NCBI GenBank assembly: GCA_029264655.1
Contig: JARHZY010000170.1
Coordinates: forward strand, 1-7,147
DNA from: Helicobacter sp.
Lineage (GTDB): Bacteria > Campylobacterota > Campylobacteria > Campylobacterales > Helicobacteraceae
Reading direction: 5' to 3'
DNA: 7,147 nucleotides
Part shown: one piece after another, positions 1-5,759 of the stretch
Layout of the letters: each line of letters opens with the position of its first letter
How positions within the stretch are numbered: the first letter of the stretch is position 1
Made by a program: the position numbers and the translations under genes
Notes under the pieces: model-generated
Told to the model about the DNA's origin: nothing
The model's input: only the letters and a program-made list of their open reading frames with translations
Database searches by the model: none

Positions 1-341
1 CCCTCTATTTTAAATGTATTTTCAAGGTGATTTAAAGGGATTTTAACCCCCATGTTTGATAAAAGATTATAGACTTCTGCTTGGAGTTTCTCATCTTTTT
101 CTGTGTTTGTATCTATCTCAAAATAAAATGGGGCAATACTAGCAAAATTATATTCTAGCATTTTGCTTAAAAGTGGTGTAATGTTTTCTGCTAGAAGTCC
201 TGCATCAAATTCTAATACATTCTTTGTTATGCCCTCATGCACACTCCCTAAAGCCTGTGTGCCATTTTGCACACTATTGCCTGCTAGCACTTGGCTTGTA
301 ATGACTTTAGAGATACATTCATCGCTTTGATAGTGGAATAA
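1..341 (-). pseudogene. Mu-like prophage portal protein (gp29/DUF935 family), C-terminal remnant
   Basis: Read on the minus strand, 341 down to 1 is open for about 113 codons and continues beyond the left edge. It contains residues such as ECISKVITSQVLAG, then TQALGSVHEGI and LEFDAGLLAENITPLL. This spacing of I-S-K-x-I-x-x-Q-x-L, A-L-G-x-V-H and D-A-x-x-L-A-x-x-(I/L)-T matches what I know of the Mu gp29-like portal family, the dodecameric channel through which phage DNA enters the capsid. An in-frame TAA at 344-342 stands directly before the first recognisable residues, and no ATG or RBS is in a position to start the protein. The N-terminal portion of a protein normally near 500 residues is therefore missing. 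Recognition is from remembered motifs. Neighbouring phage genes, if any, lie left of the window. Confidence 0.72.
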
Positions 342-1255
342 TTATAATAAAACTACAAAAGAATAAATAGTGTATAATGAAAAAACCTAAAGACTATTCC
401 ACCCTTTTATTGTGGCTAGAGATAGTGAATATCCATATAAATGGCATTCTTTATCTCTATATTATTTCATATTAGCTATAGTATTCATGCTATGTTGATA
501 ATATTATATAAGTTATGTATTTGATTGCAAGATTTGGTATTTTATTAAACTTTATATTATGGTAATTACTATTTATTATTTTAAAATCTTTATGAGTGAT
601 TGTTGCTAGGAGTTTTTTTAGATTGGAGTTTTATTTTTCATTGTATTTTACTATCTTTCAGCAGAGCTTCTATTCTTCAGGTTTTTTACTTTTTATTATT
701 TTTTCTGCATGATTGGCGTTAATCTCTAGGGACATAATAGTATTTTAATGGCATTTTATCGAAAGTTTCCTATTTTCATAATATGTTTTTTCAATTACTA
801 TCTATTCCATCATTTTGATATGGTTTTTCTATCAAATATTTATCTCTATTAATCCATATTGCATTTATTTTACCTATTTTTATATTTTTAAGTTATTTGT
901 ATTGTTGGTGCTTGCTTGTTCTGCATTGCTTTTATTATTCGCTAATTAAACTACATAATATATGGCTTATTATTTAAAACCTATATAACAATTTTTTATT
1001 AGAATCTTTGTATGTTAGAGTCTAACTTTTTAGTATATTTATATAATATGTAACAAAATTCTATCATATAAAAGTTTTTTTTAGTATTGCTATATCTTGA
1101 ATACAATGCTATAGGCATCTATGTTTATTGCCATTAATATCAGATATTTTTGCTTATGATTTTATGGCTTCTTGCCTGCAATACACTTTAGTGTATTTTG
1201 TTGTATCTACTATGGACTTATGGAATTTAACAACTTTAGCTATTTTTACTAGAAT
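342..1255. other. long AT-rich gap without an intact gene
   Basis: These 914 bases carry frequent stops in all six frames, and I find no tRNA, rRNA or convincing gene. The plus strand is strongly T-rich and the minus strand A-rich, as is the coding strand of genes in this genome. One minus-strand frame shows several protein-like stretches broken by stops, for example a 21-codon piece at 735-670 (MSLEINANHAEKIIKSKKPE). This could be decayed coding DNA left after loss of phage or host genes, or merely AT-rich drift. It also holds three small inverted repeats (333-340/395-402, 1014-1026 and 1180-1197) and a TATAAT at 373-378 with nothing recognisable downstream. Confidence 0.6.
1180..1197. repeat. 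short inverted repeat downstream of the tonB-like gene
   Basis: AATACACT (1180-1187) and AGTGTATT (1190-1197) are perfect inverted arms separated by TT. The element lies about 60 bases beyond the stop codon of the tonB-like gene, so it could contribute to 3' end formation or stability of the fliN-fliO-tonB transcript. On the minus strand it is not followed by a U run; on the plus strand it is followed by a short TTTTG. A classical intrinsic terminator is therefore not supported. Confidence 0.3.
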
Positions 1256-2065
1256 TTAGTAGGCTTGTAAGTTATAATGACCGCGTAATCGTATGCGGAT
1301 TGGCTTTGGGGGGCGTTTGAGATTTTTTGCAGATTGTTCTATTGTTTGACGCATGCTGTCATCAAGTGTTTCTGATTTTGTTGATTGTAAAATCTTAATA
1401 TTATCAACATGTCCATCTGGATATAATATAAACTCAATCAAACCCACACCTTGTTGTTTAAGATATGCTGCAAGTTTTGGATACCCCATTCTATCCGCAG
1501 TTTGCTGAAAAACTTCACCATTTAAAAAATAACTTTCAGCAAGATAGTCTTTCTCTTCTTTAGTCATATTTTGCAGCTCTGTGCCATAAAGTTGCAATAA
1601 ATCATTGTGCACTCTTTGTGGTAGCTTATCAAATGATACATTATCTGCCTGCATTTTAAGATTTTCTGTAAGACTTGGTTGTTGTTTGGCAAATGGATCG
1701 AATTTTCCCTGTTCTTGTGGGATATTAAGGCTTTGCAAATCAACATCAATGTTTGGTGCTATTGAGGTGTTTGGTTGTGGTGTTGTTTGTATGCTTGCTT
1801 TTTCTTGTTTCGCTGGTATCTTGTTTGGTGTTGTGATTGGTTGCTGGTCTCCTTGCTCTTGTGATTCTGTATTATTTTGTTCTATTTTTTGTAGTTTTTG
1901 TGGTTGCAAAACACCGAGTGCAATCGGACGTAATACTGCTTTTTTTTCTGGCATGGGTAGTTGGTAGTAGATAAAAAAAACAATAATATGCACTAACACA
2001 GAGAGTGTGCAAGCAAGCAAGAATCTATCTTTATAGATTCTGTATCGTTGCACAACACTTTGCAT
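1256..2065 (-). CDS. TonB-like energy transducer family protein
   Basis: This 269-residue protein has the TonB layout. A short cytoplasmic N-terminus precedes one membrane segment (about residues 15-34), followed by a long Q/P/T-rich periplasmic linker (about 50-135) and a C-terminal domain (about 175-269). The membrane helix contains S22-x3-H26, the same Ser/His spacing that couples E. coli TonB to ExbB/ExbD. The C-terminus has Y-P-x-L near 195, the VGLIEFILYPDGHV strand-turn-strand near 207-220, an LD-x-S-M helix and a final P-I-R-I-R-L strand, all typical of TonB C-terminal domains. TonB proteins transmit proton-motive force from the inner membrane to outer-membrane transporters. No exbB, exbD or receptor gene is visible here. 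The start lies 3 bases after the fliO-like stop, and its AAAAAGG ribosome site overlaps the last fliO codons, so translation is probably coupled. It corresponds by recalled gene order to H. pylori HP0582. The partner transporter is unknown. Confidence 0.78.
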   Translation of the reverse strand: MQSVVQRYRIYKDRFLLACTLSVLVHIIVFFIYYQLPMPEKKAVLRPIALGVLQPQKLQKIEQNNTESQEQGDQQPITTPNKIPAKQEKASIQTTPQPNTSIAPNIDVDLQSLNIPQEQGKFDPFAKQQPSLTENLKMQADNVSFDKLPQRVHNDLLQLYGTELQNMTKEEKDYLAESYFLNGEVFQQTADRMGYPKLAAYLKQQGVGLIEFILYPDGHVDNIKILQSTKSETLDDSMRQTIEQSAKNLKRPPKPIRIRLRGHYNLQAY

Positions 2066-2068
2066 TAA

Positions 2069-2959
2069 CTACCTTTTTAAAAGAAGTTGCATAAAATTTT
2101 GCTGTTTTGTCTCTTTATGCGGTGGTTGATTCTTTGTAGTTGTGTCTGCTTGCGTATCGCATGTTGATAATGTATCAAGTAATGTTATACCATGCGGATT
2201 TAAACCTATAAGATAACGTTTATCACCATAGCGGATAAGTGCAACTTTATTTTTAGAGTCAAGAATCTTTGCTTGTTCAAGCACGATATTTGAAGTTTCT
2301 ATGCCCCTATGTTGCCGTATCTTAATGATATATAACACAATTAAAATAACAATCATAATACCCAACACAAGAAAGTAACGCCATGAGCTTATCTCATAAG
2401 TAGATTCTTGTAACATATTTGATGTTTTAGAATCGCGAATAAAAGAGTTTTGATTGGTGGTAGTTATGTTATATATATTATCAAACAATATAAGATAGAA
2501 TTGCCCATTTTGTAATGATAGAGCTGCACTTTGTATTGGCATATCATTGGGAATTTGTATATATGCATGCTTTAGATTATCATGTTGTTGCAATATAAGC
2601 ATACCTATTGGCGTATTTATGTTTTGTTGCTTTTTCACTATGAAATCTTTTAGCACAATATATTTATATGGCGTATTTTCTTGTATTTTGGTTGCATTAA
2701 TTGGATTTATTTCTATATTATTTTGTATTGTTAGAGGCATAATATCTTGATTTGGTGGTGTTATTCCCTGTGTTTTTACAATAAGTTCCAAAATAAATAT
2801 CATATGTTTTTTATTATGTATGGGTATTGATGGTATTGTATCATTGTTATGTAATATGGTTTTGATAATAGTGTGTTGCTGTGTTTGCTCGTTCATAGCA
2901 TATACATATGATACTATTATTAGCAAATAAATTAAAAATGCACAGATACTGCGCTGCAT
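2069..2959 (-). CDS. fliO: FliO-like flagellar export component with large periplasmic region
   Basis: This 296-residue protein starts with a signal-like hydrophobic stretch (about 5-21, ending S-Y-V-Y-A) and has a second, strong membrane helix (about 194-213, RYFLVLGIMIVILIVLYIIKI core). The following cytoplasmic part, about 228-264, reads A-K-I-L-D-S-K-N-K-V-A-L-I-R-Y-G-D-K-R-Y-L then I-G-L-N-P-H-G-I-T-L-L. That is the FliO pattern of a basic strand, V-x-x-G-x-(K/R)-x-x-L-(L/I)-G and a final G-(V/I)-T-L-L. FliO assists assembly of the FliP ring of the flagellar type III export gate in the inner membrane. The roughly 170 residues between signal and helix would be periplasmic and are not part of the short enterobacterial FliO. 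A good ribosome site (AAAGGA, 6 bases before ATG) supports the start. It sits 26 bases after fliN, and gene order suggests the counterpart of H. pylori HP0583. The FliO domain is divergent, so the symbol rests on motif plus neighbourhood. Confidence 0.72.
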   Translation of the reverse strand: MQRSICAFLIYLLIIVSYVYAMNEQTQQHTIIKTILHNNDTIPSIPIHNKKHMIFILELIVKTQGITPPNQDIMPLTIQNNIEINPINATKIQENTPYKYIVLKDFIVKKQQNINTPIGMLILQQHDNLKHAYIQIPNDMPIQSAALSLQNGQFYLILFDNIYNITTTNQNSFIRDSKTSNMLQESTYEISSWRYFLVLGIMIVILIVLYIIKIRQHRGIETSNIVLEQAKILDSKNKVALIRYGDKRYLIGLNPHGITLLDTLSTCDTQADTTTKNQPPHKETKQQNFMQLLLKR

Positions 2960-2985
2960 AGATATCCTTTGGTATTTTTTATCTA

Positions 2986-3372
2986 TTAATTTTCATGGTC
3001 AGATACTTCACGTGCAATATAATAAACAATCGCATTAGAATCTAGAATCTCATTAATCCTTATAGCAAGATTGCGTTCATATACCATAACTTCACCCTTA
3101 CCAACAACGCGATCATTAACAAATATTTCTACGCTTGCACCTGCTGGCTTTTGTAGGTCAATGATAGAGCCTTTTTCATACTTTAGAATCTCGTGTAAAG
3201 GGATTTGTGTTGTGCCCAAATCCGCACTAAAAAGCACATTCATATCAAGCAAACCCTCATAGTTTGCCATCATATCTTCAAGATAAGAAGCAAGCTCTAT
3301 CTCGCGAGGGGTATGCACTTGTTTTTTATCTAAAATATCATATTTATCTTCTGTTGTATTTTTTTCTGCCAT
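2986..3372 (-). CDS. fliN: Flagellar motor switch/C-ring protein FliN
   Basis: This is a 128-residue cytoplasmic protein. A charged N-terminal part (about 1-40) precedes a SpoA/surface-presentation domain (about 42-118). That domain contains L-L-D-M-N-V-L-F-S-A-D-L-G, then I-P-L-H-E-I-L, G-S-I-I-D-L, V-E-I-F-V-N-D, G-K-G-E-V and L-A-I-R-I-N-E-I, the sequence order typical of FliN/FliM C-termini. FliN tetramers build the base of the flagellar C-ring and take part in rotation switching and in docking export substrates via FliH. I chose ATG at 3372 because CGGAG lies 7 bases upstream. A longer reading from TTG at 3399 would add nine residues and would start at or just after the likely transcription start. 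It is the first gene of the minus-strand unit with the fliO-like and tonB-like genes. Length is near the usual size for the family in Helicobacter. Confidence 0.93.
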   Translation of the reverse strand: MAEKNTTEDKYDILDKKQVHTPREIELASYLEDMMANYEGLLDMNVLFSADLGTTQIPLHEILKYEKGSIIDLQKPAGASVEIFVNDRVVGKGEVMVYERNLAIRINEILDSNAIVYYIAREVSDHEN

Positions 3373-3398
3373 AACTACACTCCGAAAAAATAATACCA

Positions 3399-3404
3399 AT
3401 TATA
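3399..3404 (-). promoter_or_regulatory. probable sigma-70 -10 box for fliN-fliO-tonB unit
   Basis: On the minus strand TATAAT occupies 3404-3399 in the context TTAGTATATAATTGG. Transcription would begin near 3392, leaving a leader of about 20 bases that includes the CGGAG ribosome site of fliN. There is no clear -35 box, which is normal for Campylobacterota. I see no RpoN or FliA type site upstream, so the unit looks housekeeping-driven. Confidence 0.55.
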
Positions 3405-3499
3405 TACTAATTTCTTAAATATGTGTTTTGTAAAAGATAAATCAAATGTATATGTATAATGTTTGTTTATATTGTATATAAAATTTTCATTTGCATAAA

Positions 3500-3570
3500 A
3501 CTACCCATTCATTGCATCATGTTGGTATTGTTGCCTTATTGAAACCACAATACAATGTAATTTGGGTAGT
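3500..3570 (+). other. 71-nt extended hairpin in the fliN/3777 divergent spacer
   Basis: Three nested stems can be drawn. ACTACCCA (3500-3507) pairs with TGGGTAGT (3563-3570). ATTGCAT (3511-3517) pairs with ATGTAAT (3555-3561), with one G-U pair. GTATTGT (3525-3531) pairs with ACAATAC (3547-3553). The terminal loop is 15 bases (3532-3546). The G-U pair works only if the plus strand is transcribed. A TATAAT at 3455-3460 would start a plus-strand transcript near 3467. It could be a small RNA, a leader structure for the gene at 3777, or the remains of a mobile-element end. On the minus strand the outer stem is followed by TTTT, so a terminator reading is also possible. Confidence 0.45.
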
Positions 3571-3634
3571 AAAATTACTATAAAAGTATGAAATCTAATA
3601 CTAAGATATATTTCACTTGGGTTGAAATTGTATA

Positions 3635-3640
3635 TATAAT
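3635..3640 (+). promoter_or_regulatory. possible -10 box upstream of the 3777 gene
   Basis: TATAAT preceded by TTGTATA gives a plausible -10 element, with transcription starting near 3647 and a leader of about 130 bases. A weaker TATAGT at 3735-3740, closer to the gene, would give a leader of about 30 bases and cannot be excluded. No -35 box is apparent for either. Confidence 0.35.
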
Positions 3641-3776
3641 ACTTTATGTATATTGATGATAAATATACACTCTTATTGCCAAAATTACGAAAAATAAAAA
3701 GAAAACTTGCATAAAAACAAAAAATATGCAACAATATAGTTTTAATTTCAATTAACTTTAACAGAAAGGACAAATT

Positions 3777-4067
3777 ATGTGGGAAAATCCACTTGATAAT
3801 ATGGAAATTTTTGAAGGTAGCCCAATTCATAAATGGCAAGAAGTAGTATTTAATGCAAGCCGCACACTTGCAAGCAAGGAATTAGAGCGTTTGTTGGAAG
3901 AACTCGCACTTTATGAAATGGCATTTGAAGCAGATGAAAAGCCAACTAACCTGCGTGATTTTTTTTATAATGTCCATCATGATGCTGCTTTTAAACAACG
4001 TTTTATAGAGAAAAAAAATAGCTTAGCTATTGAATCTATGGCAAAAATTCTTAGTGAAAATGAATAG
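3777..4067 (+). CDS. small acidic cytoplasmic protein, function unknown
   Basis: I do not recognise this 96-residue protein. It has no signal peptide, membrane segment or cysteine. The sequence is predicted mainly helical: a W-Q-E-V-V-F-N-A-S-R-T-L-A-S-K-E-L-E-R-L-L-E-E-L-A-L-Y-E-M-type stretch (about 20-50) is strongly amphipathic and acidic, followed by N-L-R-D-F-F-Y-N-V-H-H-D-A and a second charged helix to the C-terminus. A strong ribosome site (AAAGGA, 6 bases before ATG) and normal codon use support it as a real gene. It begins the short plus-strand pair with the exported protein at 4095, 27 bases downstream, and is divergent from fliN. It might be a small adaptor or regulator, but nothing in the sequence fixes a role. 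Confidence 0.8.
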   Translation: MWENPLDNMEIFEGSPIHKWQEVVFNASRTLASKELERLLEELALYEMAFEADEKPTNLRDFFYNVHHDAAFKQRFIEKKNSLAIESMAKILSENE

Positions 4068-4094
4068 TGTTGTGCATTATGGGTAATACGATAT

Positions 4095-4544
4095 ATGAAA
4101 ACAATTAGATTTTATTCTATCGCCATTGTATCCTATTTCATAGTTACAATGGCATGCTATGCAAAGGGTATTGCACCTACAATGGAGCTTGATTTGGATT
4201 TAAAAAAAGATGAAGTTGTGCGTGCAACAATTAGTGCAGCAAAAGATTCCCAAAATATAGGCACAACAAAAAATTTAACTTTGCGTTGGACGCTTTATCG
4301 AAATGAAGGGCTTGTAGTGCTTGTGCGTTATGATAACTATCCCTATCAGTTTATACTCTATAAAGATTACAAACTTAATAGCTGGACGCTTAATCTCCTT
4401 GATTCTCAAGGTGTTAATAGGAGTCCAAACCAACCTCAATTGCGTATAACATTTGTTGGCATTGATGACCCATTTAACGATGAGAAGACAATCGCACACT
4501 TACGTTTATATGGATATGGGGATATGGATTTTACGCAAAATTAA
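4095..4544 (+). CDS. exported protein of unknown function
   Basis: This 149-residue protein begins with a Sec signal peptide: K3 and R5, a hydrophobic core at about 6-20 and a probable cleavage after C-Y-A (residue 23). C21 is preceded by T-M-A, a poor lipobox, so I favour a soluble periplasmic product. The mature part is rich in alternating hydrophobic/polar strands (L-T-L-R-W-T-L-Y, L-V-V-L-V-R-Y, Y-Q-F-I-L-Y-K-D-Y, L-R-I-T-F-V-G-I) and has many aromatic residues, suggesting a beta-sandwich or beta-barrel-like fold. It has no mature cysteines if cleaved at 23. The ribosome site is weak (GGG about 11 bases upstream), so it may be read by coupling with the 3777 gene. I do not recognise the family, and the neighbourhood (fliN, fliO) is only suggestive of an envelope role. 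Confidence 0.78.
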   Translation: MKTIRFYSIAIVSYFIVTMACYAKGIAPTMELDLDLKKDEVVRATISAAKDSQNIGTTKNLTLRWTLYRNEGLVVLVRYDNYPYQFILYKDYKLNSWTLNLLDSQGVNRSPNQPQLRITFVGIDDPFNDEKTIAHLRLYGYGDMDFTQN

Positions 4545-4604
4545 TATGACTGCTATTATTTTTATTAAACCTTTTCTACATTATTATTTCTTCATAGAAT
4601 CTTG

Positions 4605-4618
4605 TATGTAATTACATA
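4605..4618. repeat. perfect 14-bp palindrome between convergent genes
   Basis: TATGTAATTACATA reads identically on both strands and lies in the 98-base spacer between the convergent stops at 4544 and 4643. It is AT-rich, has no loop and lacks a following T run, so it is a weak terminator candidate at best. A protein binding site is equally possible. No other terminator is visible in this spacer. Confidence 0.3.
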
Positions 4619-4642
4619 TAGCAAAGCATATAAAAGAGTAGT

Positions 4643-5275
4643 TTAGCGTCTAGTCCAAGCATTACTTTCTCCATAAAAATGTAAAACAACAATTTGTTTG
4701 CCAACAATAAAACCTTCTAATGAATGGCTACTATGTAACGATTCATCTTGTTTTTGCACAATTACCACAGAATCAAGCATTGCTTTAGGTGATGAGGCAT
4801 CGCTATGCAATCTCTTTGCATAAGAGAGAGAGTTAAAGGCGTATAGCCCAATTTCATCAACTCCATTTTGCTGGGCAAAATCATTTCTTTTTGCTAATAT
4901 TGCTTGCATAAGTTCATTTTTCATATCTTTATCCATATTACCTGCAAAAATATTAGAATCTAAAAGCATATAAAATGCCCCATCAATTGTAACATCATGA
5001 AAAATATAAACACGTACGCCTGTTTGGCTACGAGAGCCACCAACACTGCCTGCATTCATTCTTGCATTTTTATTTGCAATAGCCTCTTGCATATAGAAAT
5101 TGCAGCCATCGCAAGCATATTGTAACTCTCCAAGCTCCCAACCCTCTAGACGTTCATCAATAGCCTGTTGCTGTGCATTATTATGAGATACTTGTGATGA
5201 TGGCACACAACTAGATATCAATATACAAAAACCACAAGCAACAACCAACATAACCAAAAACTTATAATATCGCAT
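4643..5275 (-). CDS. putative lipoprotein with a CDGC motif, function unknown
   Basis: This 210-residue protein carries a lipoprotein signal: Y-Y-K at the start, a hydrophobic core (about 6-20) and the lipobox L-I-S-S-C with C23 as the lipidated residue. The mature part contains only two further cysteines, C55 and C58 (A-C-D-G-C-N-F-Y). This CxxC might be a disulfide, redox or metal site, though no thioredoxin fold is evident. The rest alternates strands such as V-R-V-Y-I-F-H-D-V, F-Y-M-L-L-D-S and I-V-V-L-H-F-Y with a helical middle (about 113-135). Start and transcription are well supported: AAAGGG lies 5 bases before ATG and a TATAAT lies 24 bases upstream of it. It is transcribed alone, divergently from the small Cys-rich lipoprotein. 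I do not recognise the family. Confidence 0.82.
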   Translation of the reverse strand: MRYYKFLVMLVVACGFCILISSCVPSSQVSHNNAQQQAIDERLEGWELGELQYACDGCNFYMQEAIANKNARMNAGSVGGSRSQTGVRVYIFHDVTIDGAFYMLLDSNIFAGNMDKDMKNELMQAILAKRNDFAQQNGVDEIGLYAFNSLSYAKRLHSDASSPKAMLDSVVIVQKQDESLHSSHSLEGFIVGKQIVVLHFYGESNAWTRR

Positions 5276-5299
5276 TGTAACCCTTTATTTTTTTATGTG

Positions 5300-5305
5300 A
5301 TTATA
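5300..5305 (-). promoter_or_regulatory. sigma-70 -10 box for the 210-residue lipoprotein gene
   Basis: On the minus strand TATAAT (5305-5300, context CGCTATAATCAC) precedes the ATG by 24 bases. Transcription would start near 5293, giving a short leader that contains the AAAGGG ribosome site. The match to the consensus is exact. Confidence 0.55.
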
Positions 5306-5437
5306 GCGTGTTTGTTGGAAAAAAGAATTTTTTCTTTCCTATAATTTCTATAATATTATTATTTATCACTCTCTTGAAATATATAAATCATTATAATCAA
5401 TTAAAATTATATATCTCTACTTTATTCTTATTGAAAC

Positions 5438-5455
5438 TTGGATTCTTTTTTGCTT
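5438..5455 (+). promoter_or_regulatory. candidate sigma-54 (RpoN) promoter
   Basis: TTGGATTCTTTTTTGCTT has GG at 5440-5441 and GC at 5452-5453 with exactly ten bases between them, the invariant spacing of RpoN promoters. The T-rich block before TTGCTT and the leading TTGGA fit the Campylobacterota consensus (about TTGGAAC-N5-TTTGCTT). Transcription would start near 5465, about 27 bases before the ATG at 5492. I found no comparable site upstream of the other genes in the window. Confidence 0.55.
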
Positions 5456-5491
5456 ATAAATTATATATTTATAAATTGTAAGGATTATTTT

Positions 5492-5671
5492 ATGAGATTA
5501 TTATCTTTAGCTTTATGTTTTATGTGTGTAATAGGTTTTTATGGATGTGGTGCTAAAAAGCCAAAAACATCAGGTGTATTTGTTAGCACAAAGTGTGATA
5601 TGGTATGTAGCAATACAGAATGTAATCAAGTTTGCACACAGGTTGAGGGCACATTAAAACAATCTAAATAA
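5492..5671 (+). CDS. small cysteine-rich lipoprotein (59 aa), function unknown
   Basis: I start this gene at ATG 5492, which has AAGGA seven bases upstream. A longer in-frame reading from TTG at 5438 would swallow the RpoN-like promoter and put 18 unlikely residues before the signal peptide. Residues 1-18 form a lipoprotein signal (basic R2, hydrophobic core) ending in G-F-Y-G-C, with C19 as the probable lipid site, although F at -3 is not ideal. The mature peptide is only about 41 residues: a lysine-rich C-G-A-K-K-P-K linker, then C35-x3-C39-x4-C44-x3-C48 and a polar tail. Paired CX3C motifs suggest a disulfide-locked helical hairpin or a metal site. Its likely location is the periplasmic face of an envelope membrane. 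The next gene encodes a radical SAM/SPASM enzyme. I do not recognise the family. Confidence 0.75.
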   Translation: MRLLSLALCFMCVIGFYGCGAKKPKTSGVFVSTKCDMVCSNTECNQVCTQVEGTLKQSK

Positions 5672-5714
5672 TTTAGCCACACTTTTAATTCAACATGTTA
5701 TACAAGGTTGCTTT

Positions 5715-5720
5715 TATAAT
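5715..5720 (+). promoter_or_regulatory. possible -10 box for the radical SAM gene
   Basis: TATAAT in the context GCTTTTATAATTGC would start transcription near 5727, about 73 bases before the GTG start. A 6-bp inverted repeat, TTGCAT/ATGCAA (5720-5725/5730-5735), overlaps the likely start point. Read-through from the small lipoprotein gene is also possible, since no strong terminator lies between. Confidence 0.4.
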
Positions 5721-5759
5721 TGCATTTACATGCAAATTAAAATGCCAAATAAGTAGCAA

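Noticed and set aside
670..735. 21-codon minus-strand ORF with faint resemblance to the N-terminus of ASCH-type proteins
   Set aside because: It is too short, has no ribosome site, and the similarity is only a few residues (A-E-K-I-I). I treat it as possible fossil sequence only.
1014..1026. GTTAGAGTCTAAC followed by a T run as an intrinsic terminator
   Set aside because: The stem is only 5 bp with a 3-base loop, and no plus-strand gene precedes it. Such motifs are expected by chance in this composition.
1605..1967. 120-codon plus-strand reading frame rich in Cys
   Set aside because: It is the exact antisense of the Q/T/P-rich linker of the tonB-like gene, which generates Cys/Gly/Val codons. 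It has no ribosome site and no independent support.
2986..3399. longer FliN start at TTG 3399
   Set aside because: It falls inside the -10 box/transcription start region and lacks a ribosome site. ATG 3372 has CGGAG at proper spacing.
3501..3839. 112-codon minus-strand reading frame across the fliN/3777 spacer
   Set aside because: It overlaps the well-supported start of the 3777 gene on the opposite strand, has no ribosome site, and its composition is that of translated AT-rich spacer.
5664..5676. CTAAATAATTTAG over the stop codon of the small lipoprotein as terminator
   Set aside because: The arms are 6 bp of almost pure A/T with a one-base centre and no following T run, too weak to call.
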